In this document: positions 43,722-51,606 of the stretch, piece by piece
Layout of the letters: the number at the start of each line of letters is the position of its first letter
Numbering within the stretch: position 1 is the first letter of the stretch
Assembly: GCF_023522835.1 (NCBI RefSeq)
Contig: NZ_JALCZU010000010.1
Coordinates: forward strand, 120,165-184,164
DNA from: Oceanobacillus saliphilus
GTDB lineage: Bacteria; Bacillota; Bacilli; Bacillales; Amphibacillaceae
Length of the DNA stretch: 64,000 nucleotides
Direction: 5' to 3'
Translations under genes and position numbers: made by a program
Notes under the pieces: generated by a model
Told to the model about the DNA's origin: nothing
The model's input: the letters and a program-made list of their open reading frames with translations, nothing else
Databases searched by the model: none

Positions 43722-44036
43722 ATGACTGCCATTAATAATACTCCACTTCTTATCAATGATAATCCCTCCACGGAGAATAACGCGGAGGAAACAATAGCAA
43801 ATGAGGTGAATTTAGAAAAGTATACAGAAAACAACATAGAGCTACCTAACAAACAAGAAGACAACTTACCGAATACTTTTATGAGGTACTTATCAAAGGA
43901 AACAACGGACAATCAAACATTAGCTACTCAAAAAGAACAACTAAATGATGAGCAGGATAGGGATAATGATCAGCAAAACCAATCCAGAAAAAAAATAGAA
44001 TTCGCTTCACTTTTTTCCCTCTTTAGGAGGAGTTAA
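43722..44036 (+). CDS. Acidic C-terminal extension of the coiled-coil protein (-1 frame)
   Basis: 104 codons, rich in N, E, D and T (ENNAEETIANEVNLEKYTEN; QEQLNDEQDRDNDQQNQ) ending IEFASLFSLFRRS. The frame is open upstream through GKNVEENPP to the A10 run, and the ATG lacks a proper ribosome site (GAGG is pulled into a hairpin), so it is more likely the continuation of the preceding ORF than a separate gene. The final SLFSLFRR could be an amphipathic helix. Confidence 0.5.
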   Translation: MTAINNTPLLINDNPSTENNAEETIANEVNLEKYTENNIELPNKQEDNLPNTFMRYLSKETTDNQTLATQKEQLNDEQDRDNDQQNQSRKKIEFASLFSLFRRS

Positions 44037-44037
44037 C

Positions 44038-44440
44038 ATGAGTAATAAGAAGTTAACTATCCCTCAAGCTATGTATAGTCAAATGGTTGAACATGGCAAG
44101 TCAATGTTGCCCTATGAGGCATGGCTTATTATCGGGAAATAGTTACAAAGTACAGTCAATTTAGCAATTAGAGAATGAATGGAAATTTGACAGTCGTTTT
44201 TTTGTAAGAAAGAGGATGGTTAAAGAAAATGTTCGGAAAATTTAAAAACTAACTGAACAGGTTCTCGCTGTCTATCATTCCCACCCTACTACAGCACCTG
44301 TTCCTTCTTCTTATGATGTTATTAATCCTCAGATGATCGTGTGAACATTTGTATTATTTCCTATAAAACAAGTCCACCGATAACAAATTGGTATCTCATC
44401 TCATACAAGTATCTGTTTATAAAGCGTGCTCATTTTTTAT
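44038..44440 (+). pseudogene. Decayed JAMM/M67 metallopeptidase gene
   Basis: ATG 44038 follows AGGAGGAG and reads MSNKKLTIPQAMYSQMVEHG, KSMLPYEAWLIIGK, stop. Later frames carry FDSRFFVRKRMVKENVRKI and EQVLAVYHSHPTTAPVPSS followed by YDVINPQMIV. The HSHP-x7-S-xx-D pattern is the JAMM zinc motif. Stops and shifts disable it. A deubiquitinase-fold peptidase was once encoded beside the spore protein genes. Confidence 0.8.
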
Positions 44441-44517
44441 AGAACCACCAACAGGGCCCAGTCCTTTTTAGAAAATAAAACTATAATGTATTATACCGAC
44501 TTAAGGAGTTGAAAGTA

Positions 44518-44670
44518 ATGAAAAAAATAAAAGTGAAAAATACAGTAAGTAATCATAAGCATTTAAAATCTCCCGGTAAACCAATAGTAATTGACTCATC
44601 AACCATGAAAAGGAGACCGATAAAACGAAGCGGTGGCGGTTGCTGTATGAAAGCAAGCTGGGGACCTTAG
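44518..44670 (+). CDS. 50-residue basic protein with C-terminal CC motif
   Basis: Starts ATG 44518, nine bases after GGAG: MKKIKVKNTVSNHKHLKSPG, KPIVIDSSTMKRRPIKR and a C-terminal SGGGCCMKASWGP. Very basic, no membrane helix. The Gly-rich CC tail resembles neither a known toxin nor a known coat protein. In context it may be a small cross-linked spore-surface protein; a modified peptide precursor cannot be excluded, but no modification enzyme is next to it. Confidence 0.6.
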   Translation: MKKIKVKNTVSNHKHLKSPGKPIVIDSSTMKRRPIKRSGGGCCMKASWGP

Positions 44671-45118
44671 TTATCCTCCTCCGAATAGGATATAGAACGG
44701 TCTTAATAATGAATTAAAATCAATTATGTAACCAGGAGCTTGCCCTCCAGATGTGATTTTGGAAAGACCGCTTAAACTAGAGGGAATATTTACACAACCA
44801 GTTGTACCAGTCGTTATCGACCCAGGCGGGTTCTAATCGAGGTATTTTACTCAAAGCTATATTAAGCACTACAGGCATCGTTACTAGGCAACTAATCCAA
44901 TTAAATGATAATCAATCGTTGGGAAGTACCAACTACCCCTCCATCTCCAGCAAATAGCTAATGGTATAGGAATTTAAAGTCACTAGGCTATAATCATGTA
45001 ACAAATTGTTAAGGGATTTAACAGTATAATGAATTGACAAAGCATCAACATAGTAAAATCCGTTACTGACTTTGTAGGTGTGGCAGGAGAAGAGATGGAA
45101 ACTATTTAGGGATATGAG
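44671..45118 (+). other. Region with possible small coding relics
   Basis: Short open runs such as PGACPPDVILERPLKLEGIF followed by TQPVVPVVIDPGGF, and LLKAILSTTGIVTRQLIQ, suggest decayed spore-locus genes. None has a start, ribosome site and adequate length. A minus-strand 85-codon frame at 44933-45190 looks spurious. From 45152 to 45473 nothing is recognised. Confidence 0.3.
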
Positions 45119-45151
45119 AAAAAGGCTAAAATAAAATACGTTAGCCTTTTT
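45119..45151 (+). terminator. Rho-independent terminator
   Basis: AAAAAGGCTAA (45119-45129) pairs with TTAGCCTTTTT (45141-45151), followed by further T. It would end a plus-strand transcript from the 44.5-45.1 kb region. Confidence 0.75.
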
Positions 45152-45473
45152 TTCGTTTTCCGAAGATGTATCAGAGCAAAACAGAATCACGAATTTACTA
45201 CCTATCTTTTCTTCATTTCTGGATAATACTGTATCTTTTCGATTGGATTGAGGAATATAAGCTCCTCTTTAATGGCCTAAAAGAAAATGCCTACGCTACT
45301 TGCGTTCCTAATTTCAATTATAATCCTGAGAACACTGAGCGTATTACTTAGTGATTTTTTTAAACAGCTTATTTCCCTTTGTCTAAGCTTTTTTTACTCT
45401 CCTGCCTTTATTGATTACCGTCTTTACTTGAACTCCTTGTTTCTTTGACCTACTGTGTCACACTATAATAAAC

Positions 45474-45881
45474 TTAAAACTCAATACAAAAAGGATGAAG
45501 ACGCTTATTCAGACTATATTCAATTCGTTGTCTGAAATTTCCCCATGTAACCATTTCAAGAGCTTTATTTACTGGAAAAAAACCTACTTCTAAACTTTCC
45601 GAACTAGTAGTTGGTTCTCCTCCAATGGCTCTGGCCAAAAACAATGTATTGCAAATAGCACCACTGACATTTTGAAAAACTCCACAAAACTTTTCTATCT
45701 CAATATCAATCCCAGATTCTTCCTTTGTTTCCCTGATTGCAGCATCCTTTAATGACTCCCCCTCTTCAACTTGACCACCTGGCATTTCCCACCCTCTGCT
45801 AGGTCCCTTTATTAAAAGAATCTCGTTTTCATTGTTTAAAACGATTGTAGCTGCTGATACGATATGCTTCGGTATTGCCAT
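45474..45881 (-). CDS. NUDIX hydrolase
   Basis: 135 residues with a full Nudix box at about 36-58 (G-QVEEG-E-SLKDAAI-RETKEESGI), i.e. GX5EX7REUXEEXGU intact. It hydrolyses a nucleoside diphosphate linked to another group, with Mg. WEMPGGQ just before is also typical. Substrate unknown. The 52-bp tandem array lies upstream of it. Confidence 0.85.
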   Translation of the reverse strand: MAIPKHIVSAATIVLNNENEILLIKGPSRGWEMPGGQVEEGESLKDAAIRETKEESGIDIEIEKFCGVFQNVSGAICNTLFLARAIGGEPTTSSESLEVGFFPVNKALEMVTWGNFRQRIEYSLNKRLHPFCIEF

Positions 45882-46024
45882 CTATTCCACTCCTCTATAA
45901 AACTACCTTGCGACTTTGTGTATAAGGCAGAAAGCTATCTTGATCATTTCGTTGTCGTGTTAATGTGTTCAATTGTTGGAGAAAAGCCACTTCATTTTCC
46001 CCATCCACTTCGCTTGTTTAACAG

Positions 46025-46050
46025 GTAACCGCTCTAAGTGAAGCGGTTAC
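46025..46050. repeat. Short perfect inverted repeat
   Basis: GTAACCGCT (46025-46033) and AGCGGTTAC (46042-46050) around an eight-base loop, in the leader region of the NUDIX gene. No T run on either side, so termination is doubtful. Confidence 0.35.
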
Positions 46051-46258
46051 ATTAACAGCTTTTAAAAAAGTTAACCACTAGCTTTTAGACTCACCTTGTT
46101 TTAGTTCCATGATTAATCAGTTATGTAAAGGCATATTGCATTTCATAGTCCTACGATTAAATATTAACTCAAATGATGAAAGTGTGCCATAACTTTTTAC
46201 ACCTGGACAATTTAATTCTTCATTGAAATCATGAAGGTTATTTGCTTTATCGCCTTGA

Positions 46259-46775
46259 TGAAGTTCATTTCACTGGCTTCTCCATCGCGATTTGATCTTC
46301 ATATCCCTAATGAAGTTCATTTCAACAGCTTATTCTACGCAATTTGACCTTCATACCCCTGATGAAGATCACTTCAACAGCTCTTCCATCGCATTTTGAC
46401 CTTCATGCCATTGATGAAGGTCATTCAAACAGCTCTTCCTATCGTATTTTGATCTTCATACCCCTAATGAAGATCATTTCAACAGCTCTTCTATCGCATT
46501 TTGATCTTCATACCCCTAATGAGGTCATTTCAACAGCTTCTCCATCGCGATTTAATCTTCAAACCACTGATGAAGGTCATTTCAACAGCTTATTCTACGC
46601 AATTTGATCTTCATGCAACTGATGAAGGTCATTTCAGCAGCTTCTCCATCGCGATTTGATCTTCATGCCACTAATGAAGGTCGTTTCAACAGCTCTTCTA
46701 GCACAATTTGATCTTCATACCACTGATGAAGTTCATTTTTCCGACCCCGCCTTCGCGATTTGACCTTCAAGGAGG
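46259..46775. repeat. 52-bp tandem array, ten units, hairpin at each junction
   Basis: TGAAG-starting units begin at 46259, 46311, 46363, 46415, 46468, 46520, 46571, 46623, 46675 and 46727, a period of 52 (51-53). Each unit reads TGAAGGTCATTTCAACAGC, then TTCTCCATCGCGATTTGAT, then CTTCATGCCACTGA, with unit-to-unit changes. The unit end (GATCTTCAT) and the next unit start (ATGAAGGTC) are inverted repeats, so every junction can fold. 52 is not a multiple of three; open frames here are spurious. Confidence 0.9.
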
Positions 46776-46806
46776 AAATTCTACTATATTTGATTAACGA
46801 AAGAAA

Positions 46807-46841
46807 AAAGGAACACCTGTTAAAAACAAGAAGTTCCCTTT
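46807..46841 (-). terminator. cwlJ terminator
   Basis: AAAGGAAC (46807-46814) pairs with GTTCCCTTT (46833-46841) and on the minus strand is followed by TTTTTTC. Confidence 0.65.
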
Positions 46842-46893
46842 TATTTCATAATATAAAGATATACCATAACAATGTATAGAAAATAGGTTGCAT

Positions 46894-47334
46894 TTAACCC
46901 ATATAAACACTATCACATGTTCCAGGCAATGGTTCGTAAAAACAATGTAGTTTAAATTGGCCAGTAAAGGGTTGGTCATACCACGATGGGGGACAAGGAG
47001 CATATGGATTAAAGTACCAGAGAGAATATTTTGCTGGGTGTTCTCTCCAATATTCCAAATTCTGCCTTGCTAACCTTCTTTCAGATTCTCTTGCTCTTTG
47101 ATAAAATACATTACCCTTTTGTACAGCTTCAAAAGAGTAATTCCCTCCTTGTATTTGAAAAATAACATCTTCAATGTTTCTCACGTCAATAAAGTCAATA
47201 CAATCTGCTATAGCACGGTTAACAATTACATTTCCGACATATAACATTCCCTGTTTTCCTTCGCCCTCAGCTTCTGCTCTCATCATCCTAGCCATTAAGT
47301 CGACATCTGCACTTCGATAAGCAACTCTTGCCAT
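46894..47334 (-). CDS. cwlJ: CwlJ spore cortex-lytic cell wall hydrolase
   Basis: 146 residues from ATG 47334 (GGAGGTG upstream); a longer frame to 47412 has no support. It aligns with B. subtilis CwlJ throughout: LMARMMRAEAEGEGKQGMLY with the catalytic Glu, VGNVIVNRAIADCIDF, FEAVQKGNVFYQRARESERR and SLWYFNPYAPCPPSWYDQPF. No signal peptide, as in CwlJ, which is made in the mother cell and held in the coat. It degrades cortex peptidoglycan during Ca-DPA-triggered germination. The partner gerQ is not in the window. Confidence 0.92.
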   Translation of the reverse strand: MARVAYRSADVDLMARMMRAEAEGEGKQGMLYVGNVIVNRAIADCIDFIDVRNIEDVIFQIQGGNYSFEAVQKGNVFYQRARESERRLARQNLEYWREHPAKYSLWYFNPYAPCPPSWYDQPFTGQFKLHCFYEPLPGTCDSVYMG

Positions 47335-47578
47335 TTTTACACCTCCAGAATATAGTATGAAAAGAAGCCTGGACTCATGCCCGTCTATAAGAAAGGTTTT
47401 AGAAAGATACATGTCGACTCGCTATATGCACTATAGATAATGCATTTTTTTGTTGCTTACGTTGATGGTCAGGATTAGTCAAATGCCATAGTTCACATAT
47501 AAAACTATATCTTCCTTCAACTGAAAAACGATCTATTTTCATTAATGGTCAGAATACTGATTCGAAACGAGTGTTTAA

Positions 47579-47677
47579 GCCATAGTTTCAATCGAATTTG
47601 CCGATGTTTCCTGCAACTATGCCATAGTTCACAACTTTTTAGCCAAAGTTCACAATTTCAGATAGTTCACTTTTCAG
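47579..47677. repeat. 21-bp periodic repeat, locus 1
   Basis: GCC-starting units of exactly 21 bases begin at 47579, 47600, 47621 and 47642 (consensus GCCATAGTTCACA plus eight variable bases), with a partial unit after 47663 and an isolated GCCATAGTTCACA at 47488. Same family as 51607-51690. Confidence 0.75.
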
Positions 47678-47744
47678 GCCAATCTATCCACTCATCCCAA
47701 TCGTCTACCCGCTCCTTGTTGTTTCCTCGAATCTAATGTTATAT

Positions 47745-47774
47745 TTGACAATCATCCTCAATTGTAACTATAAT
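47745..47774 (+). promoter_or_regulatory. Sigma-A promoter of the ywnA-like gene
   Basis: TTGACA (47745-47750), 18 bases, TATAAT (47769-47774). The -10 lies inside the Rrf2-type palindrome, so bound repressor would block polymerase. Confidence 0.7.
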
Positions 47775-47781
47775 TGTTACA
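47757..47781. promoter_or_regulatory. Rrf2-type operator 1
   Basis: ATTGTAAC and GTTACA flank a seven-base centre containing TATAAT. The same 25 bases occur again at 48221-48245 before the ywnB-like gene. Confidence 0.7.
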
Positions 47782-47796
47782 CGGTGGTGAAACCAT

Positions 47797-48204
47797 ATGA
47801 AAAATAGTCGGTTTGCGGTTGCAATTCATATATTGTCTATAGCATCTACTCAATCTGGAGCCACATCTGATTTCATTGCGGCCAGTGTTAACACGAATCC
47901 AGTTGTTATCAGGCGCATAAATAGTTTGTTGAAAAAGGCTGGCATCCTAAAGTCACAGGCAGGAATTCCAGGTATTTATTTAACAAGAGAACCTTCGGAA
48001 ATTACACTATTGGATATTTATAAAGCGGTCCAAGGAAAAGACGAAACAACTTTTTCCATACACGAAGACCCTAATCCACAATGCGTAGTTGGGAATAACA
48101 TTCAAGCCACACTTGAGGACAGTTTTATGCGGGCACAGAAAGCGATGGAAAATGAATTAGCAAATCAAACACTCGATGACATTGTAGGAGATCTCTTTGT
48201 TTAA
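47797..48204 (+). CDS. ywnA: YwnA-like Rrf2 family transcriptional regulator
   Basis: 135 residues. Rrf2 winged helix: RFAVAIHILSIAS, then IAASVNTNPVVIRRINSLLK (recognition helix) and LLKKAGILKSQAGIPGIYLT. One Cys near 97 (PNPQCVVG) rather than the three-Cys cluster of IscR/NsrR, so probably no Fe-S cluster; the Cys could sense thiol-reactive compounds, as in YwnA-type proteins. It is followed by a ywnB homologue, as in B. subtilis. Identical palindromes before both genes imply autoregulation plus control of ywnB. Confidence 0.85.
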   Translation: MKNSRFAVAIHILSIASTQSGATSDFIAASVNTNPVVIRRINSLLKKAGILKSQAGIPGIYLTREPSEITLLDIYKAVQGKDETTFSIHEDPNPQCVVGNNIQATLEDSFMRAQKAMENELANQTLDDIVGDLFV

Positions 48205-48215
48205 AGAGGTTTTTT
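48192..48215 (+). terminator. Terminator overlapping the ywnA-like stop codon
   Basis: CTCTTT (48194-48199) pairs with AAAGAG (48203-48208), followed by GTTTTTT. The stop codon is in the loop, so ywnA and ywnB are separate units. Confidence 0.65.
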
Positions 48216-48220
48216 CACCA

Positions 48221-48245
48221 CTCAATTGTAACTATAATTGTTACA
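48221..48245. promoter_or_regulatory. Rrf2-type operator 2
   Basis: Exact repeat of operator 1, extended here to AATTGTAAC, seven-base centre, GTTACAATT. It includes TATAAT (48233-48238) and ends 25 bases before the ywnB-like start. Confidence 0.7.
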
Positions 48246-48270
48246 ATTATATAATAGGAGGAATATAGTT

Positions 48271-48909
48271 ATGAACATAGCAGTAATCGGAGCAAGCGGA
48301 AAAGCAGGACATTTAATTTCAAAAGAAGCCATCGAACGTGGGCATCAAGTAACAGCAATTGTTAGAGATGCAGGAAAGATCACAGATAACAAAGTGGCAG
48401 TAATTGAAAAAAATATTTTTGACCTGACGACCGAGGATGTAAAACAATTTGACGTCATTGTTAATGCCTTTGGAGCTCCCCTTGGTGAAGAACAGGCACA
48501 TGTGGATGCTGGACATGCTTTAATTGAAGCTGCAAAAGGAACAGAAACAAGAGTGATTGTAGTCGGTGGTGCCGGAAGTCTTTATGTTGACGAAGCAAAA
48601 ACAGTTCGGTTAATTGATACACCAGAATTTCCGGAGTTCGTCAAACCAACCGGAAAAGGACAAGGACGCAATCTGGAGGAATTAAAAGCAACTACAGACC
48701 TAAACTGGACATTCATCAGCCCCTCTGCTGTCTTTGATGCGGAAGGAAAAAGAACTGGGTCTTATCAAACCGGAAAAGATAACCTGCTTGTTAATTCAAA
48801 AGGCGAAAGTTATATCAGCTATGCTGACTATGCCATCGCGGTAATAGATGAAATTGAAAAACCGCAACATGTGAAAGAAAGATTCACTGTTGTTGGTGAA
48901 GCTGAATAA
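48271..48909 (+). CDS. ywnB: YwnB-like NAD(P)H-binding protein
   Basis: 212 residues from ATG 48271 after AGGAGG. Rossmann NmrA-like fold: IAVIGASGKAGHLISKEAIE (dinucleotide loop), VTAIVRDAGKI, VVNAFGAPLGEE, VIVVGGAGSLYVDEAKTVRL and NLEELKATTDLNWTFISPSA match B. subtilis YwnB closely. Probably a flavin or NADPH reductase, or a redox sensor; the reaction is not known. Controlled with ywnA by a shared operator. Confidence 0.87.
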   Translation: MNIAVIGASGKAGHLISKEAIERGHQVTAIVRDAGKITDNKVAVIEKNIFDLTTEDVKQFDVIVNAFGAPLGEEQAHVDAGHALIEAAKGTETRVIVVGGAGSLYVDEAKTVRLIDTPEFPEFVKPTGKGQGRNLEELKATTDLNWTFISPSAVFDAEGKRTGSYQTGKDNLLVNSKGESYISYADYAIAVIDEIEKPQHVKERFTVVGEAE

Positions 48910-48918
48910 ACTGGAAAT

Positions 48919-48950
48919 GGGGAGACAGGATTTGTCCTGTTCCCCGTTTT
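48919..48950 (+). terminator. ywnB-like gene terminator
   Basis: GGGGA.ACAGG (48919-48930) pairs with CCTGTTCCCC (48936-48945), followed by GTTTTT. Confidence 0.8.
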
Positions 48951-49125
48951 TCCCTTTAAACAATCTCCTGAAAACTTAGTTCCTGATCCTCTACTTGAAT
49001 GACTCCCCTCCAACATATTATTATTCGATGCCACTATAACCTGGCAATACAAGATTTTGAGTCACCTTCCCTCTTATATCCTGAAATGGTATGATATGGA
49101 GAATGAACGAAGGAAGTGTGATTTT

Positions 49126-50130
49126 ATGGTATGGCATCAATTACAACGAGAGCTGTCACAACAAGGCTATCAAAAAGCGGCAGAACTGCTCGATACGTTT
49201 AATCAACATGACAATAAACTAACGTTGATCCAGTTGATTTTCAAAAACTGTAACCTTGCAGTTATTAATTTCCCAGATGATATACGTATTCTATACACTC
49301 AACTGAACGCTTTATCTTCCTATGACAAACAGTACGAAAAAATGGTAGTACGGGATTTTGAAACGATCTTACTCGAAATCGTTAAACCCAATAGCAATTC
49401 GGCTATGATTTTCATGGAAGCGAATGAACTACAGGAAGTAATTGCTCTATATGAAAAGGCAATGCAGGCTGATTCCGGGGCACAGCTTGCGCTCGGTAAA
49501 TACTACAAGGCCTTGGGACGAGATGAGTGGGCATTCGCATGGTATGAAGCAGCAGCTAATGCAGGTAATCTCGATGCAATCTACTGGCTTGGCAACTATT
49601 ATTTTGACGGGATTATTGTTGCGAAAAACTTTGAGAAAGCATTCCACTATTATAAGGAAGCAGCATTAAAAGGACATGCAGATGCAATGAATAATTATGC
49701 CGATATGTATTTTCTAGGTGAGTATGTGGAGAAGAACGATAAACGCGCATTCGAACTCTTTACCATTGCCGCAGACCGTGGTGTTGCCGAATCAATGTAT
49801 ACACTCGGCTATTTATATGAAAACGGGATCGGCACAGAGCTGAATGCAGAAAAAGCGAAGCATTGGTTCACCCAATCGGCCTTAAATGGAGATGATTTTG
49901 CTGCGAACCGCCTCGGCAATGAAGCTGTTGAGAATGGTCAAGGGGAAGAAGCCCTGCGATGGTACAAACTTGCTGCAGATAGACAAGACACCTATGGGGA
50001 GTACAATCTTGGCATGTGCTACGAATCCGGAATTGGTACGTCAATCAATAGGAAAAAGGCAAAATATTGGTATCAAAAAGCCGCTCTAAAAGGCGATGAA
50101 GAGGCAAAAGCGAAATTGAAGGAATTTTAA
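49126..50130 (+). CDS. Sel1/TPR-repeat protein
   Basis: 334 residues from ATG 49126 (AGGAAGTG upstream; a frame from 49057 is unsupported). About 120 N-terminal helical residues precede six Sel1-like repeats of about 36 residues, e.g. AMNNYADMYFLGEYVEKNDK, SMYTLGYLYENGIGTELNAE, AKHWFTQSALNGD and GEYNLGMCYESGIGTSINRK. Cytoplasmic scaffold for protein-protein contacts; no partner can be named. Monocistronic. Confidence 0.82.
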   Translation: MVWHQLQRELSQQGYQKAAELLDTFNQHDNKLTLIQLIFKNCNLAVINFPDDIRILYTQLNALSSYDKQYEKMVVRDFETILLEIVKPNSNSAMIFMEANELQEVIALYEKAMQADSGAQLALGKYYKALGRDEWAFAWYEAAANAGNLDAIYWLGNYYFDGIIVAKNFEKAFHYYKEAALKGHADAMNNYADMYFLGEYVEKNDKRAFELFTIAADRGVAESMYTLGYLYENGIGTELNAEKAKHWFTQSALNGDDFAANRLGNEAVENGQGEEALRWYKLAADRQDTYGEYNLGMCYESGIGTSINRKKAKYWYQKAALKGDEEAKAKLKEF

Positions 50131-50181
50131 AGCACACAGGTATAGGGTTGTTGTCGCTCTCCCTGTTTCACCAAAAAAAGT

Positions 50182-50223
50182 GCCTGCTCGCACTGCTTAA
50201 TGTAAAAAGCAGTGTGGACAGGC
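50182..50223 (+). terminator. Hairpin after the Sel1-repeat gene
   Basis: GCCTG..CGCACTGCTT pairs with AAGCAGTGTG..CAGGC over about 17 pairs. The T run is weak. Confidence 0.6.
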
Positions 50224-50302
50224 TCTAGCATTTTAACTTAAATAAGAAGTTGTGCTATTGCAATTTAATTTACAGTATAATCTATAAAAGGAGGTACGAT
50301 TA

Positions 50303-50824
50303 TTGAATGCTTCATTTATAATGCGTTTTAAAGCCTTCATAATTGATTATATACTAAAATTGGTTTATTTAATTTTACTCTTTATTCTTAGTCTATTTGT
50401 ATTTCCATCTTTACAGGAGTTATTTACTGGTTCCGTACTTGTAGCTCAGTTTACGGGATTTCTTATGGTAACTTTACCTGTATCGCTTTATTACATCATC
50501 AGCGATTCAGTAATTGGCGGGCAGTCTTTCGGGAAAAAGAAAATCGGTATCCGGGTGGTTGATAAAAACGGAAATTATCTTTCACTGCCACATGTAACCT
50601 TAAGGACGATCTTGAAATTTTTCCCATGGGAGTTATCGCATTTCCTTGTTTACCGCCTGATATATTTAGGTAGTGAAGATGTTCCATTGGATTATTATCT
50701 CATCGGTGGATTAATCTATATACTATTGTTTGCCTATATTTTCACTGCAATCTTTACGAAAAGAAAGCAATCTATTTACGACATACTTGCAAAAACACAA
50801 GTTATCAACGTTTCCTCTAACTAA
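50303..50824 (+). CDS. RDD family membrane protein
   Basis: 173 residues. RDD domain: MRFKAFIIDYILKLVYL (Arg and Asp of the first helix), FGKKKIGIRVVDKNGNYLSL after helix 2 and a third hydrophobic segment at about 130-152. Integral membrane protein; RDD proteins are mostly uncharacterised, some are Na+/H+ antiporters. Start TTG, eight bases after GGAGG. Own terminator. Confidence 0.82.
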   Translation: MNASFIMRFKAFIIDYILKLVYLILLFILSLFVFPSLQELFTGSVLVAQFTGFLMVTLPVSLYYIISDSVIGGQSFGKKKIGIRVVDKNGNYLSLPHVTLRTILKFFPWELSHFLVYRLIYLGSEDVPLDYYLIGGLIYILLFAYIFTAIFTKRKQSIYDILAKTQVINVSSN

Positions 50825-50828
50825 TAGG

Positions 50829-50862
50829 AAAAAGCTCAGTTTCATTGAACTGAGCTTTTTTT
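50829..50862. terminator. RDD gene terminator
   Basis: AAAAAGCTCAGTT and AACTGAGCTTTTT form a 13-pair stem with T on both strands, between convergent genes (RDD and cueP-like). Confidence 0.88.
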
Positions 50863-50921
50863 ACTTATGCTGCATTATCTAAGGCAGTTCTTATTTTAGG
50901 TAGTTTGAGAATCTGTTATAA

Positions 50922-51473
50922 TCAGGCACTCTTCTCTGCCAATTGAATGGTTGTAATACAAGTGTTGTCACCTTCAAACGTAGATATCACCGACTCGGCT
51001 GATTTCCCGTCTTGTGTAATAGTCACGTTGTATGTTTCGTCACGTGGTAACCATAAATCGATAAATCCGTTAGCCATTGTTTTCATCGTTTCATCCACCA
51101 TTACATTACCTTCTGTATCCTCAATGTACACGTTAAACTCCTCTTCCACCATTTCCCCCTGGCAGCTCGTTAAGCTGTGAATGGCACAAGGATGGGTCTG
51201 TTCAACGAATGGTGCGATGGAAACGAAAAACTCATCTTGAGGCAAATCATATGTTAACTCATTGGAGTCGCTTTCGGTCACGATAAGTTGTTCCGAGTCA
51301 ATCGAAGCAGCCTCGGCCGTTAAATTACCTAAACTGTAATCACTTACCAATTGCTTTATATCCTGCGTAGTTCCTTCATCGGAAACATTGCTTCTGCCAA
51401 CTACTGTAAAGATGTAAATTCCCACCAGCACTACCGCTATGACTATTGTAGATAGAAGTATTTTCTTTTTCAT
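50922..51473 (-). CDS. CueP-like extracytoplasmic metal-binding protein
   Basis: 183 residues from ATG 51473 (AGGAG nine bases upstream). One N-terminal membrane anchor (about 4-24), then the CueP fold: LVSDYSLGNLTAEAASIDSE, DEFFVSIAPFVEQTHPCAIH, SLTSCQGEMVEEEFNVYIED, FIDLWLPRDETYNVTI and EGDNTCITTIQL. The three cysteines (HPC, TSC, NTC) are the ones that bind copper in Salmonella CueP. Probably protects the cell envelope from copper or oxidative damage. Context: zinc and oxidant genes within 6 kb. Confidence 0.82.
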   Translation of the reverse strand: MKKKILLSTIVIAVVLVGIYIFTVVGRSNVSDEGTTQDIKQLVSDYSLGNLTAEAASIDSEQLIVTESDSNELTYDLPQDEFFVSIAPFVEQTHPCAIHSLTSCQGEMVEEEFNVYIEDTEGNVMVDETMKTMANGFIDLWLPRDETYNVTITQDGKSAESVISTFEGDNTCITTIQLAEKSA

Positions 51474-51606
51474 GTTATTCATCTCCTGTCTCTCTATGAA
51501 TCTCTGTAAACACGCTCTCCGTTCATTTTAACATATCCATTATTATATGCAGCGTTCAAACGTTGAACATTTTATGTCATCTGGGAATAAAATGCACGGT
51601 CGAAAT

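Noticed and set aside
45166-45351. 61-codon plus-strand ORF
   Set aside because: Starts beside a terminator, lacks a ribosome site and resembles no family.
46344-46607. 87-codon plus-strand ORF across the tandem array
   Set aside because: It only reflects repetition of a 52-bp unit; the period is not a multiple of three and no ribosome site exists.
46259-46775. CRISPR array
   Set aside because: Units are contiguous and wholly similar, with no unique spacers and no cas genes nearby.
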